Source: Chalciporus piperatus
Lineage: Eukaryota; Basidiomycota; Agaricomycetes; Boletales; Boletaceae
Length of the DNA stretch: 64,000 nt
NCBI GenBank assembly: GCA_038093975.1
Contig: JBBPTG010000059.1
Coordinates: 1-64,000 of the forward strand
Reading direction: 5' to 3'
Part shown: piece by piece, positions 31,296 to 43,246 of the stretch
Numbering within the stretch: the stretch's first letter is position 1
Layout: the number at the start of each line of letters is the position of its first letter
Position numbers and translations under genes: made by a program
Notes under the pieces: generated by a model
What the model saw: only the letters and a program-made list of their open reading frames with translations
What the model was told of the DNA's origin: nothing
Databases searched by the model: none

Positions 31296-32724
31296 TTACG
31301 AGGACCCAAGCACAGACTTGGAAATCATCATGCCGATCTGTAGGAGAAGGTTAGCGTCACGGATCCGCTCGCAAAGTATCAAAGAAGCTACTTACGACAT
31401 AGTTGGGCATATCCACCTTGGAAGGGTTATTATTAGCAACGCCGCGAGAGCGAAAATGGAGCATCCCACGTACCACCTCGTGCATCCTCAAGTCACCAGC
31501 GACACTGCAAAGCATATATGCCTCCACACGGTCCAGCCCGTGCTCAGTCACCAAATACGTGATCATGTTACGAACGGCCGAACGCGTTGCTTCCCTGATG
31601 TCTAGACACATACAGACATCAATCTCGAGTCTCGACCGCGTTCCACGAACAAACAAGACGGTATGACTCACCAGTATCGACACCAGTCGTACAGTAGTAT
31701 TCCTCTGCGTTCGTGTTGACCGCGTGCACGTGTGCAGCCGGGGTAGTGCTGAAGTGCGGCGTCTTAACGTATGATTTGTCCTTGCGCACTGTCAAGCGGA
31801 CAGAAACGTCCATAGGCGTCTCGATGGCCGTGCCGCAAACCTCTGTTCCAAATGATGTCATACAGACTGTTCAGTCTACAACAAGTGGTCAGCTTACCGC
31901 CGTCTCCCTGCGCGGCATGACCATCCTGTGCAGCACAAACTGTTAGAAAACGGAACCTCTGATTCGACCACGTACGACCACACTGGACTCCGTGTACACG
32001 TCTCGTGCACCCCCGTACATCCGAGATCGCATCCTCTGTCCCCCCCTCATAGCCCAAAGAGATCACTCACCCCAATAGAAAACAACCCACCCTCCACCTC
32101 AACCGGCAAATACAACGTCGACCCAGCCGTCAAATGCTTCGTATCCAAATTCCCACCCGTAACATACGGCGGAATAGTCGACCACGCCCCAGGCAACCCC
32201 CTCGCCAACCCCATCTCGCCGGCAAACGGACGCAAAGGCACTCTCACTTTCCGATCCTTGTTCAAGTACGCCCATCGGACACCGTTGGCGTCTGCTGGTT
32301 CGGAGAGATCCCAGATCTTGAGAGCAGCTTCGGAGAAGTCGTCGGCGAGGAGACCGAACCCGGGGATGAGAGCTGTCCAGCCCCAGGCGGCGGGACGGAC
32401 GTCGAGGACGTCGATTTGGAGGGCGTCACCGGGTTGGGCACCTTTGACGTAGATGGGTCCGTTGACTTGGTCGCAAAGTTCAAGCTTGACAGTGGTCACA
32501 TCAGCTGAGGTGGAGGAGGCAGTGAGTTGGCCGTTGGATGCATCAAGGCAAGAGAAGTTGATGGTGGAACCAGACTCCACCGTCAAGACTGGGGGGATCC
32601 TGAGGCGAATGCGAGGAGAAAGGAAAATATAAGTTGGCGGCCGTGTTATGGAAAGAGATATCAAAACGTACGTGTTGTCGTATGCGAGATTACACTGTTC
32701 GCGCCTTACTGCATGGATCGACAT
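31296..32724 (-). CDS. Acetamidase/formamidase family protein
   Basis: Read from ATG 32724 (MSIHAVRREQCNLAYDNT) through consensus introns (GTACGT, GTGAGT, GTAAGC, GTGAGT, GTACGT and GTAAGT donors) to TAA at 31296-31298. The roughly 400-residue protein has IPPVLTVESGSTINFSCLDA, the core VKGAQPGDALQIDVLDV, then WGWTALIPGFGLL and EVCGTAIETPMDVSVRLTV, and ends YMLCSVAGDLRMHEVVDMPNYVIGMMISKS. These are hallmarks of the FmdA/AmdA family, which hydrolyses formamide or short amides to ammonia and the acid for nitrogen use. Nothing in the sequence fixes the substrate. Confidence 0.88.
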
Positions 32725-32811
32725 CGTGCTAGAAAATGCGTATGAGAAAACTCAAACGATGAGAGTCGAAAATGAGTGGGTGAAGGAGAAGAGGATTAGA
32801 TTGCACATCGG

Positions 32812-32822
32812 CACTATATATA
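32812..32822 (-). promoter_or_regulatory. TATA box of the acetamidase-like gene
   Basis: TATATATAG on the minus strand about 90 bp upstream of the ATG at 32724, in the 385-bp gap shared with the 3' end of PMS1. Confidence 0.5.
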
Positions 32823-33108
32823 CCAGGATATCAGTTAAAATCGCCGCACAGTAATATAGATAACGCAGCGATAACACCCAAGAGGCACGAGGAACAGCGT
32901 ACAAGACCGAGAGCTGCCAACCGCTCCGACTATCTCGTGACCCGCCGTCCGGAGGCACCTGTCACCCCAGAGCGGCACGACCTCCGGGATCGCTGCCCCG
33001 CTTTGTGACGTTGCGAGTGGCAAGTAGTGAACCATTGGGAAGCCAGTGGTCGAGAAAGACCCAGATGATTTTCGACATCCACATCTCCTCCGAGATCACC
33101 ACGTCTTA

Positions 33109-36100
33109 TCATATCTCCATCCCAGAATCCTCCTCCTCCAGCAGCTCCAGCCCAAACGCCTCCCAGTCAATCACGCGCCGAGGCGGCTCATACCTGCCAA
33201 AAGACGCCAAGTCCGACAGATGCCGCATCGTCGGCCGACCATGTGGACAATTCCAAGGTTGGTCCATCGTTCCCATGTGTCGGACGATCTGCCGAATGCC
33301 AGCGCATCACTCAGTCTAACCCTCGCCACGATAATACGTTTGGGAAGAGACGCACCGCGGTCATACGTGACTTATCGAGCGCTTTCCCGATCATGACACT
33401 CCGTCTACATGCACGCATCGCAAACATGGCTCTTGCTTTCGAACAACGAACCATCGTCCCGATGGGACGATCGCGCATGAGATGGATGAGTTCCTCGAGA
33501 TCTGTCAGACCAAGCGAATCGCGTATCATGATTAATGCATCTGTAAGAGGTAAGAGACACAGAGACGCACCCTTCATATCGAACACAGTTTCCTTGGACA
33601 TGGGCAACGCGACCAGTTCTAAGCGCGTTCTCACACCATCCTCTTCATCACGATCCTCGTCATCCGCTCCCGATCGCTCGTTCTCCTCAACCCGAGACAG
33701 TTCAAATCCATTCGACCTCAACACCTCCATATTCTCATCTGCAAGCAGCTCATCCGCAGCTGTGAACTGCAATGACTGCGGTCTACAACCACGCCAGATC
33801 AGTCAGTCACTTCGTAGAATTGGGATGGGAGAAGAAGCCAAGGTATTGAAGACGCACCGAAACAATCTCTGGGACGCAATCACCGTCTTCTCTTGCAATG
33901 TCTCGAAATTCCACTTTTCGTCCGCCGCATGTTGATCCACGATGAACAAATCGTCCATCTTATCCCCCGGCGAATCACTTCGCTTTCTTACGATGATAAA
34001 CCCGAGATTGAACTGCCCCACGACCGACATGTGTTCGAAATCCGATTTCGAGATGATACGAGATAGAGCAACTGAGGCGACGTTGTCTTCGGCGGCAGTT
34101 TCGAGGTTGGCAGAGGAGACGGCTGAACGGAAGGTAGAGCTCGGCGTGGGCACGGGCGTGGGCGGCACTTGGTAAGGTGAGTGAGGAGAGGAGAGGGAGT
34201 TGTAGATATCGAGGTAATGCGATCCAATGCTGATCAAATCGACTTGGAGAGTGACGGAATCCGATTCTGGTTCGGATACCTTTCCTGTGGGAGGAACATA
34301 GGTCCCGACGAGCGTCGAGGACAACTCCCAATCGTCTCCCGTAAGATCAACCACATCCTCAGGACGAGGCTGAGACGTCGACGAGGTAGCTACACGAGAG
34401 GATTTGCCAACGGCAGATGGTGGTTCGTCGACGTCCATCTCGCGCTCATCATCAGAGGGTACGACCACCGTCTCCTGGGACGAATCACTTCCTCGCCGTC
34501 TCCTCCTCGCAGAGGTAGGCTTGCTGACTTTCTTCGACAGTTCCTGACGTTCGTCTTTCCCTTCTTCTTCTTCATCGAGTTCGTCAACTTCCTTCACCCG
34601 TGCTGCACGCCCTCCCCCTTCCTCTTCCTCTTTCTCGCTCTCCTCCTCGTCTTCTTCCTCGGTGACTGCTGCCCTCTTCCCCCCAACACTCACAAACCGA
34701 CTCAAACTCGACTTGAAACTCTTCCCCCGCTTTTCCACCTCCTCTCCACCACCCAACCTCGCCCTCTTCCTTTCCCTCTCCGACCCCGACCCCGACCCCG
34801 ACCCCGCATCCTGCTCGTCGTCCCCATCCCGTCGTAGGTTCAAATTCCACATCGCCCCACGCGTACTCAACACGGTCTGTACCGAACGAGGTTTATCCGA
34901 CACACCAGTCGACGCACGCACGACGTTGGCGTGGGTGTGAGTGTGAGTTTGACCCAGGGTGGATATCGATGTGGACGCGCCAGCAGCAGCATTGGTGGAG
35001 CTGCGAACGGATACGGGTGCGCGTGAACGCGAGACTGCACGGTCCTCTTCCCCGTTTTCCTCGTCCTCCCCCGCACCCGCGCCTGCCCCCTCAATCGCCT
35101 TATCCTTACCCTTATCCACACGCCCAACAGGCGCTCCCTCCTCATCCGACTCGGGAAAGAAGAGCGGTTCATATTCAGGGCGTGCCGGACTCCCTCTCTG
35201 TGCACGCTTTCCTAGGTTGGCGACCCCGGGCAGTGCGACCAGCGTCGGCTCGGGTTCAGGCTCCGTCTCTTCTTCCTCTTCCCCCTCTTCGTCTCCTTCT
35301 TCTTCTTCTTCTTCTTCTTCAAGCCGATCCCTAGCTCCAGCACCTGCCCGTGTATCAGCCAATAGGAGATGTGGAACGCCTATCGGAACAGGCTTGTCCC
35401 CTCCCCCACCATCAGCCCCAGCTCCAGCTCCAGCGTCTGCACCCTCATCCCGATGGCCCAAAGGTGAAGACGCCCTGCGTGGCGGTGCTGCAGTGGACGC
35501 GCAAGCTAACGACGAACGGGCTGCAGGTCCTTGCTGTGATCCTTTCTCTCCCCGTGTGGCTTGTGCCTGTGCCTGCGTTTGCGTTTGCGTTTGCGTTTGT
35601 CCCTGAGACTTTGCTCGCTGTGTACTTTGCTGTGTCGCTTGGGAGGTCACGTCATAAGTGGATCGAGCAGACGAGAACGTGGTTTCGAGTGCATTCTGTG
35701 GACGTGCGATGTGAGACGCGGGCTTCTACTCAACGTGGGGGAGAACGCACTTTGAGAGCTTGTACGAAATTGTTTTCGCTGTGCAGGAATATGGTCCGTT
35801 TATCCGGACTGACGTTGATATCGCATACATCTGGCAAAGGAGGCAGTGTATTCAGCGAAAACATCCAAAACAAGAACGGAGGCACGAGGCAACGGCGAGG
35901 CGAAACTCACGCGTAGGCAGGATGATGTCGGCGATCACAAAGGGATACTGGGTGGCGTTGAATGTCCTGTAGACCTCATTGATCGCTTTCTGGACCTACA
36001 GTGCCACATTACAAGTGCACAGGGAGGTCCATTGTTCAATGTTGGAACGAACTTGTCGAGAACTGGTTCACGCACTTTTCCGGGGTTGTAGGGTCTTCCG

Positions 36101-37269
36101 TTGACATAGAAGAATTGTCTGTCCGAGCTCGAGCGTCCCGCTCCAATTCCAAACTTGGATATGAGACCTTGGACTTTGATAGGGGTCACGGGAGAACTAT
36201 CGTCCATGACAGTTTAGCATACTGACGGTAATCCCGTGTGGGTGAAGAATGATACGCACATGTCGTTCTCCGGGTCTATGCGTCTCAATACGGACTTCTC
36301 CGTCTCGACATCAAAGGAAAGATCGAGATCGACGACGTTTTCGAGCGCTTTGGATCCCCATACAGCAAGGACGGATGAGCGTACCGATGGTGTTCCGTCC
36401 GTCTTGAATTGAATGACCTTACGTCTGTGTATGTGTGAGAATGGCGCACGTTCCAGTAGAGTGGACGCGTACCCTCCGTCTGGTTGGTTGCTGACTGAGA
36501 GCCGCACACCTTTGTTCTCCTTGGCGCATGGTACGAGAGCATAGGCGTGCAAGAGATTCAAAGCCTTTTGAAACTCGCGTTTCGCATTTCTCTCAAACTC
36601 TTTGCGACGAACGGGGAGTGGTTTGAAAAGGTTAGATACGGTCGTGGTCGTTCCACGCTAGTGGACAATAGGTTGAGTACGTCATGTTGTGTGTGTCCGC
36701 TGTCGACGACGGCGACGGGTGACGTACCTGTCTTGCGACTTTAGACTTTGTGCGTACTTTGCCATTTCTGTCCATTTCGAGAATTGTACCCATTGGTGCT
36801 TCAGAGGAAGTTGCAGTGGTGACGGTGAAAGCATCGCTCAAGGCACAAAGCGAGGAGAGCGCTTCGCCTCTGAAACCAAAGGTGAATACGCGAGAAAGGT
36901 CCTCAAAGGATGACAGCTTTGACGTGTAATGTTTGAGCGCTACCAAATGTCTAGTTTAGCATCAAGCAGACGATGATGGATGCACCTACCGATGCTGGCA
37001 TAGTCTTTTTGTGAGATGCCAGTTCCATTGTCGACGACCTCGATCGCTTTCAGACCGTAGTTCTGAAAACGGACCTCTTTGTTGGACTGCTTTGAGACAA
37101 GACGTGGGATGTTGGTTTGTGTGAGAGTCGTACCTATGTTTGTTGCCCGGGCGTCAAGACTGTTTTCGACAAGTTCTTTTACAGCTGTCTGTAGATCTAT
37201 CACGACCTGGCCCGAGGTGATGCGGTGTACAGAGTGGGCGTCGATGGGTCTTATTCCCGAGTCGGACAT
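33109..37269 (-). CDS. PMS1: MutL homologue PMS1 (PMS2-type) mismatch repair endonuclease
   Basis: Start [21 protein letters not shown] at 37269 (an in-frame extension to 37335 exists); stop at 33109-33111. The N-terminal GHKL ATPase motifs are [21 protein letters not shown] and [10 protein letters not shown]. Next come the MutL transducer ([14 protein letters not shown]) and a very long low-complexity acidic/Ser-rich linker (about 34000-35600). The C-terminal dimerisation/endonuclease domain has [12 protein letters not shown] (metal-binding), ACRRSVMIG and the terminal CPHGRPT. With MLH1 it forms MutL-alpha, nicking the daughter strand after mismatch recognition. Both catalytic halves look intact. 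Roughly 1100-1200 residues after removing introns, large mainly because of the linker. It is divergent from the gene at 37422 with about 150 bp between starts. Confidence 0.92.
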
Positions 37270-37421
37270 CGAGGACTGACCCTGCCAATAGACCACAGCT
37301 AGACAAAAGGAACGGAAGCTGTCAAGTCTTGACAATATCGTTTATGTCCACAACACGCGGTAGGGGGGCGTGCACTTAAATTGACCGTAGCCTCGAGACC
37401 TTCACGCCGTCGTCGTCCACG

Positions 37422-38500
37422 ATGTCGCTCCCCAGCTCATCACACAACCAAGTTCAACTTTCTCGCTCTCTTCTCTTCGATCTCCTTGACGACCTTCAGT
37501 CACGCACAATCCATGTATTCGGTTGCCAGATACGCCTCTTCATACACGGCGGGGCAGTCATGATCCTCCACCCCTTCCTCTCCACCTCCAGCACCCGCAG
37601 AACGACCAGGGACGTCGACTACATCAGACGTGCGTTCGGACACGAATGGCGCAAGAAGGGCGTCTACGATGCAGAGGAGCGTCTACAGTCTTGCATCGAC
37701 GCCACTGCCGACAAATTCAACATCGGGTGCGTCCGGATCCTTCACCACACCGTTCTCGTTGTTCTGAACACCTCCAAGGACAGACTGGATGAATGCTGAC
37801 CCAGACGTCGCACTCCCCTTTGCACGAGAGTCAGTCTCGTCACCACCTCACCACGCGACATCCACGCTGACGCTCTCACAGTACAAGGGGTCATATTTAC
37901 GACCCTATCTACTACGATGCCAAGCAACCCAACAACGTCACGATGAACACCGTATACTCATCCCCAGGTCTCTGTCTCATCAGCGTCACCATGTTCTGGG
38001 GTGTCGCACTCAAACTCGTACGTTATCAGAAAGAAGATCCAACCGACATCGTCGCCATGCTCCGCCACGGCACCAAACTCAACGGCGTACATTGGACACC
38101 CCAGATCATGGAGAACTGGATAAAGACGCTCTGTTGGCCGATGGGATACAACAACTACCAGCCACAACGCATCGATGAACTCCGCGACCGTATCCAGCAT
38201 GCCGTCAGGCTCCTCCAAAACTGGTCGGACGATTTCACCCCCTCACCTACCGCTCATGCTCACACTCGCGTGCGCACGAACTCTTTGACCTCCCCACATA
38301 GCTCAGTCGCCGTTCGAGTGCAAAGTCCGCACTCCCACCCTCACGCAGCCACACACATGCAACCTCTCCCTCCGTCCTTTACCCGCAGACTCATCCTCCC
38401 TAACCCGACCCCATCGTTCCAAAGCCCTTCCACACCAGTGCACATGCCTGAACCCTGGATGTCCCATACCTCTCGCACTCCCAACTCACACACCTTTTAA
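37422..38500 (+). CDS. Nucleotidyltransferase-like protein of unknown role
   Basis: Three exons: 37422 to about 37728 (donor GGTGCGT), a short middle exon (TDWMNADPDVALPFAR), and about 37881-38500. Spliced by phase it reads ...HGGAVMILHP ... TRDVDYIRRAFGHEWRKKG ... FNIGTDWMNADPDVALP ... and then a conserved RGHIYDPIYYDAKQP region. The HGG ... TRDVD arrangement resembles the GG/GS ... DxD signature of the nucleotidyltransferase fold, with a later acidic residue in NADPD. The tail is Pro/Ser/His-rich and disordered. I recognise the fold signature, not a function; activity is inference. Confidence 0.6.
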
Positions 38501-39533
38501 GCGGCGTAGCATCATTCAAGTTGCATCGCCCATCGTTGATCGATGCGGCGGCGTTGATACCCCCACAGGTCACAGCCACCGCTGCTGCTTCTGTCCTCAC
38601 CAAAACTTCAACTGATACCACTCACTGTTCTGCATGATGTACACTCGCATCCCGCACTGTCGTATATCAATCGCACCCAATCATGCGTCTGTTTTCGCTG
38701 CATACGCACATCGCATATTCCTCGTTGTATCTCTTATCTTCATCGTCCTCTCCTGATAAGTCTCGTATCGTTATAGTCCTAGGTTCCACCCCAAATCCTC
38801 TTTTTCTTATCGGAGTGCTATTCTGCCCATTTGTTCTTGGAACCTGCATCGTCTGCTTGCTTCGGTCGTTTTTCTTATGCTTTCTGTACCGTTTATCTAC
38901 TCACTACTATTACCTTAGACACACCGAGGGACAATTCTGTATATATCCTTTGGTCTAACAATATTGCTGCCTTTCACGATCTCATTCCTAGCCTATCTCT
39001 ATCTGGCATTACTAGCACGCGACATATGTGCTACAAAGCTATGACTCACAGGGTGTGCGTGAGCGTGAACGGCACCCGAGTAAAATGACCGAGTGTGAAG
39101 AGTTTACGGTCGGGAACGGGAACGGGCAGGTTCCCTTAAGTCGGCTTCTGAGCGCGACATCTCAGGAACCCTTGGCCCAGAACGCAGATGGCAGGGCGAA
39201 GCCCTCGGCTATGCGCCAACCTGCCATCTGATGGGGTAAGAAATGGTTTGGCTCAAACACTTACCAGTTACCACTTCAAGTTGCCGGCCAATGGCGACGA
39301 GCAAGTCTACCGCGACCGATCAAGAGGCCGCTTGCTGAAGTGCTGATCAATCGTTGGACCCGTATGTATTTGGCAGTGTTTTACATTGAGTGGACCCACT
39401 AACACCCACAAAGCCGCACTGAGGGGGGTTAGACTGTCATCCGCACGACTGCTGCTCGCTCGTTCCTCTTGAAGGTCTTTTTCAGTGTCGTTCGTATCTT
39501 TTACTCTGACTCATTCTACCATTGTATAGGCAC
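38501..39533. other. Intergenic, no gene seen
   Basis: About 1 kb holding the 3' region of the preceding gene and the upstream region of the WD40 locus. Short open frames have no recognisable features. A GGGAACGGGAACGGGCAGG repeat-like stretch lies at about 39113-39130. Confidence 0.4.
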
Positions 39534-41389
39534 ATGAATATGGCGGCCTCGCAGGAACAATCAGCAAGGGGCATCACCGAACCAACGTTCACCATACGAC
39601 ACCGTGTCGAACCGCAAGCAATCATAGATTGTGTGGCATGGCTTCCTGGTGAACGGATCGTCACTGGCTCGTCCAACCTCATCGCACGAATATGGGATTT
39701 GACGACCGGCATGCAAGTGGGTTCTTCCATGGTCCACCAGAGTCATATCGTGGACATCGAGACCACACAAGATGGGTGGATCGTATCGTGCGGCCGCGGC
39801 CTGCAACATATAAACGTATGGAATGCAGATACTCAAGAACCTGTAGACGGACCGTGGTTAAACGAGCATATTCACGGCCCCGCCGACCGCATTTTCCTGT
39901 CCAAAAACGAACAGCTCCTGGCAAGTTGTCACTCGGGATGGATTGTCTTCTGGGACATGGTAGAGACCATGCGAGTCAGGAGTCACATCCGGGTTGGCGC
40001 CGGGCCCGAGGGAGTGTACACCACGGCAGGTAGCTTCTCTCCGGATGGGATGAGATTCGCAGTAGCCTTCTTCGGAGGACCACTTGTCGTTTTCGATGTG
40101 GAAAGTGCCAGTGGTGAGCGCATTTTTGGTCCATTCAGCGACTGGCAATCGGCCCGGAGGGAAATGATTTGGGCCATTGTCTGGTCACCCGATGGCGCTC
40201 GGCTATTTTGTGGCCGTGAGGATGGTGAAATTCATTGTTTCGACGCTCACACTGTCGAGAGCGTTGGCACGCCATGGATACCGCATGATAATGGCACAAG
40301 AGCCTTATCTTTCTCACCTGATGGCAAGAGGCTTGCTAGCGCGGGGGGTGATGGAACTGCTCGTTTGTGGGATGTGGAATCGGGCAACCCTGTTGGAGAA
40401 CCATTCCGGTCCTCTGGATATTGTCGTGGGGGAAGTTGTCAGGTTCTCGCCCTCGGGAGAATATCTCCCACATGGCCAGTTTAAGCTGTTGATCTGGCGT
40501 GTCCCCTGGTGGGATGATGGCGATGGAAAGGTACTGTGAGTGTCCCTTGGTGTTTAGTTTCATAAACTCACCAGAGCACTATAGACCCCTAATCCCCTCT
40601 TGGACGTGCGTTCTCTGGCTCGCTGTTCCTACCATTTTTGACGTATTGCACATACAGATGTCGGCAGTGGTCTCATCCGATGGTCCGTCAAATACCCTTG
40701 ACCTTGATTTCCTGGATGTGAGTTTGGATACTGTACACCTATCTTGTTCGATAGTTTAACTGATCGTTGACGATCGTTAGATTTCGGCACCACGTCGTCC
40801 CCTCCCCCTTCAAGACCGTCTAAGAGCAAACCCTCCCCGCGACCCTCCCCGCGTGCAGAGTTCAGTCTCCTCTTGGCGGTGGTGGAAGCGAATGCCCCGG
40901 GTCGTATTCTATCGCGTGCACCCAATATATCCAGGATATGCCCCGCCAGTAAGCCAGCCGTTTATGTACTACTACGATCACGAACGCTCAAACCTCTTCG
41001 ATTAGCGAACATATGTTGCTTCGAGGGAAACAGTCAATACTACCAACAGCCCAAGCTCACCTTCTCACACGACGCCAAGTTCCCCTGAAGTCTTGACGAG
41101 GGTCGTTGAATCCTCCTCCGGTTCCGAGGGTTCGACGGATACACCCACAGCGGCCGTCGTCGACGCCCCAGAACGACTGCAACTGGTGCAGGACGAGGCA
41201 CTGCTCCCGTTGGACAGTCTTCGCGCCCTGCTCATACTCATCCATCTGACTCGAACAACGCTGGTGTCGCTGTACCCGCATCCACGCGATCGGCCACGCA
41301 AGATATTCTGGAACTTTCTGCCGTTGTATCATGAACGGATGGTTTTACATTCGATTTGTGTTAATACCCCCTTCTATGGCTGTTCGTAG
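39534..41389 (+). pseudogene. WD40-repeat protein, apparently broken
   Basis: From ATG 39534 the frame encodes about six WD40 repeats (DCVAWLPGERIVTGSSNLIARIWDL; later ALSFSPDGKRLASAGGDGTARLWDV). Near 40415 the repeat continues in another frame (DIVVGEVVRFSPSGEYL ... LLIWRVPWW), implying an indel. After an intron-like GTACTGTGAG at about 40530 the sequence reads DGPSNTLDLDFLD and then a Pro/Arg-rich tail, interrupted by an in-frame TAG at 41003-41005 before continuing open to about 41389. The tail after the last repeat is like that of WD40 STAND proteins, but there is no NACHT part upstream. Annotated as a remnant; an unusual intron could rescue one break. Confidence 0.6.
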
Positions 41390-41640
41390 GTGCCTTTGTA
41401 GTGATCGATATGGACATCTCAAGTTACCGTTTACCGAAAGCTCGATGGAATTTCCACGTTTCCTCGATTACTGGTTTGTTCAGTGGTACTATCATTACAA
41501 CGAGTGTCATGTAAACCCGATGTACATACCTAGTAGTATGTAGGCGTCGAAAAGCGAATCCCTTGGATGAAAAAGTGATCAAATCCAAACACACACCATA
41601 CGTCCGGCCCTCGTATGTACGATGATAAACGCTCGTATCT
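41390..41640. other. Short gap between WD40 remnant and F-box/LRR-like gene
   Basis: No gene or repeat recognised. The convergent 3' ends of both neighbours fall here. Confidence 0.35.
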
Positions 41641-41649
41641 CTAACCCTA

Positions 41650-41815
41650 GGCAAGTGGGCACGATCCCGCGTATACTCTCCGGAACGAGCTCTATCGGTA
41701 AACTTGGCGATCCTATTCACGGGTGTACGTTTCGCGAGCGCGATGAGAATTCATCCGGAGATGGTTCACCTGGCGATCTTCCTCCACCCCTGTGTCGGGC
41801 TTGTGCTCCTGAGTC
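41650..41815 (-). repeat. Inverted copy of the 3' end of the bromodomain gene
   Basis: Reverse complement of about 46035-46203 with scattered substitutions and small indels. Both contain, in order, a sequence near caggagcacaag, ctccggatgaat, cgctcgcgaaacg, tgaataggatcgccaagtt, ttccggagagtatacgcggg and atcgtgcccact. In the bromodomain frame this copy hits stops, so only DNA was copied. It supplies the terminal codons and stop of the F-box/LRR-like gene. Confidence 0.8.
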
Positions 41816-43104
41816 TCCCGAGATTCATATCCAGAATCCAGATGTTCAGACGGATCAGGAGTTCAGCAACCGTCGCGCCGGTCCGGGCCCTCGGAACGTG
41901 GGCAGGATGACGCAGGGGGGTGCCATTTCGAGCATTGCGGGTCAAACCCAAGACTTCGACGCGTGGCCACGCGGATGCTAGCTCCCGCCGCTCCTCGTCG
42001 TCTATAAGAATGAATCCGAATGGGGAGAGAATAACGGTGCGAAGCTGAGTAAATGCAAAGAGCGGCCGTAGCGAGTCCAGCGGGATGGACACTTCGCGGC
42101 TGTAATGATGGTATAGAGAGATTGTGTGAAGAGTAGAGTGATCGAAATGGGATGCTGCTGGGATACAGAACGCATGAATGACCGGGGAGACTTCATTGAA
42201 CATTTTCTTCACCTTCAAGGACGACAGGGAGCGGTATTGGTCGCCGATGCTTCCTACCAGTCCACCATCGATATTTGGCGCAATGAGCTGCAATTCTGTG
42301 ATTGCGGGAAAGGGTATGGAAGGAAGGCTAACCCGTCGGAGTTCAAGCATGGGATCTGAGAAGACCCACAAGGATAAAGAAGTCAGGGATTCGAGGCGAG
42401 CGAGATGTTCATATGGGGCATCATTCAGATCAGCGGGATCGAGCGATGCATGCACGAGATGCTTCCAGCCCATAATCGCCTGGGAGATATTCTTGGTCAA
42501 TGCATGTCGCCTTTCTATGTATTTACTGTCAAGGATCTGAAAGTCAACTCTTCTCAGATTTGGGTACAAGGTACCCAGGGAACCCAAGAATGTCGCCACC
42601 TGCTCGTTTACTCTGCTCGTTGTTAGATATATCCAGAATCGGGTAATAGATGGGCCATGCACCCAGGGAAATTTGAACATTGGGATGGTGAAGTTATTTT
42701 CACGATGTGAGTATGCGTAGATTCCCTTGAGCCGAAGACGTTGGACACAATCACCGAGGTTTGAGATATGGATTGTGGCAACTCGAGATGTGTACGTCCG
42801 CATACGCTGCCAGTTCTCAAGAAAAGGAGGATGACTCAGCCCCTGTGGCGGCGGCCGTTGCTACATTAATACGCGGATAAGGGAACAAACCTAGTGATAC
42901 TTACATGCACAGTCCCACCGTTTTCATGACGATATTCTGACCAGATTGACTTGGGGCACAGACTGACCAAATGTACAGCGCACTTAGTGCAATTGCCTCG
43001 AACGAGCGACATGTTCGGGCTAGAGAGCTGAGAGTACCTTGAGTGGAAAAACGACAGACCGAGTCGAATAATTCGGGTACAAGGAGAGCGTGGTGCATTG
43101 TCAT
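41766..43104 (-). CDS. F-box/LRR-like protein with acquired 3' end
   Basis: Exon 1 from ATG 43104 (MTMHHALLVPELFDSVCRF) carries an F-box-like helix set (LVPELFDSVCRFSTQGTLSSL). A large second exon from about 42850 to the TGA at 41766-41768 has loosely repeating leucine-rich segments (LARLESLTSLSLWVF; FPAITELQLIAPNIDG; FTQLRTVILSPFGFIL). This resembles Agaricomycete F-box-like proteins; a role in SCF-type ubiquitination is inferred. The first splice junction is uncertain (donor near 42906-42930). The last residues (about 17) come from the duplicated bromodomain-gene segment in a shifted frame, so the native C-terminus seems lost. Confidence 0.6.
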
Positions 43105-43246
43105 TGTCAAGATTGGAGTCGGGTCCGGCCAGTGGGAAACCAAAGAAGGCGACTCCCCGGAGGTTTTCCATAAAAGGTATGTTTTCGGCACGGGCCGTTG
43201 GCAATCAGGTGGCATGTAGTGATTGACTAATTCTCCAAGTTGAGCG

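Noticed and set aside
34959..35606. 215-residue Ser/Pro-rich plus-strand frame
   Set aside because: Complement of the low-complexity linker of PMS1, which has clear domains on both sides.
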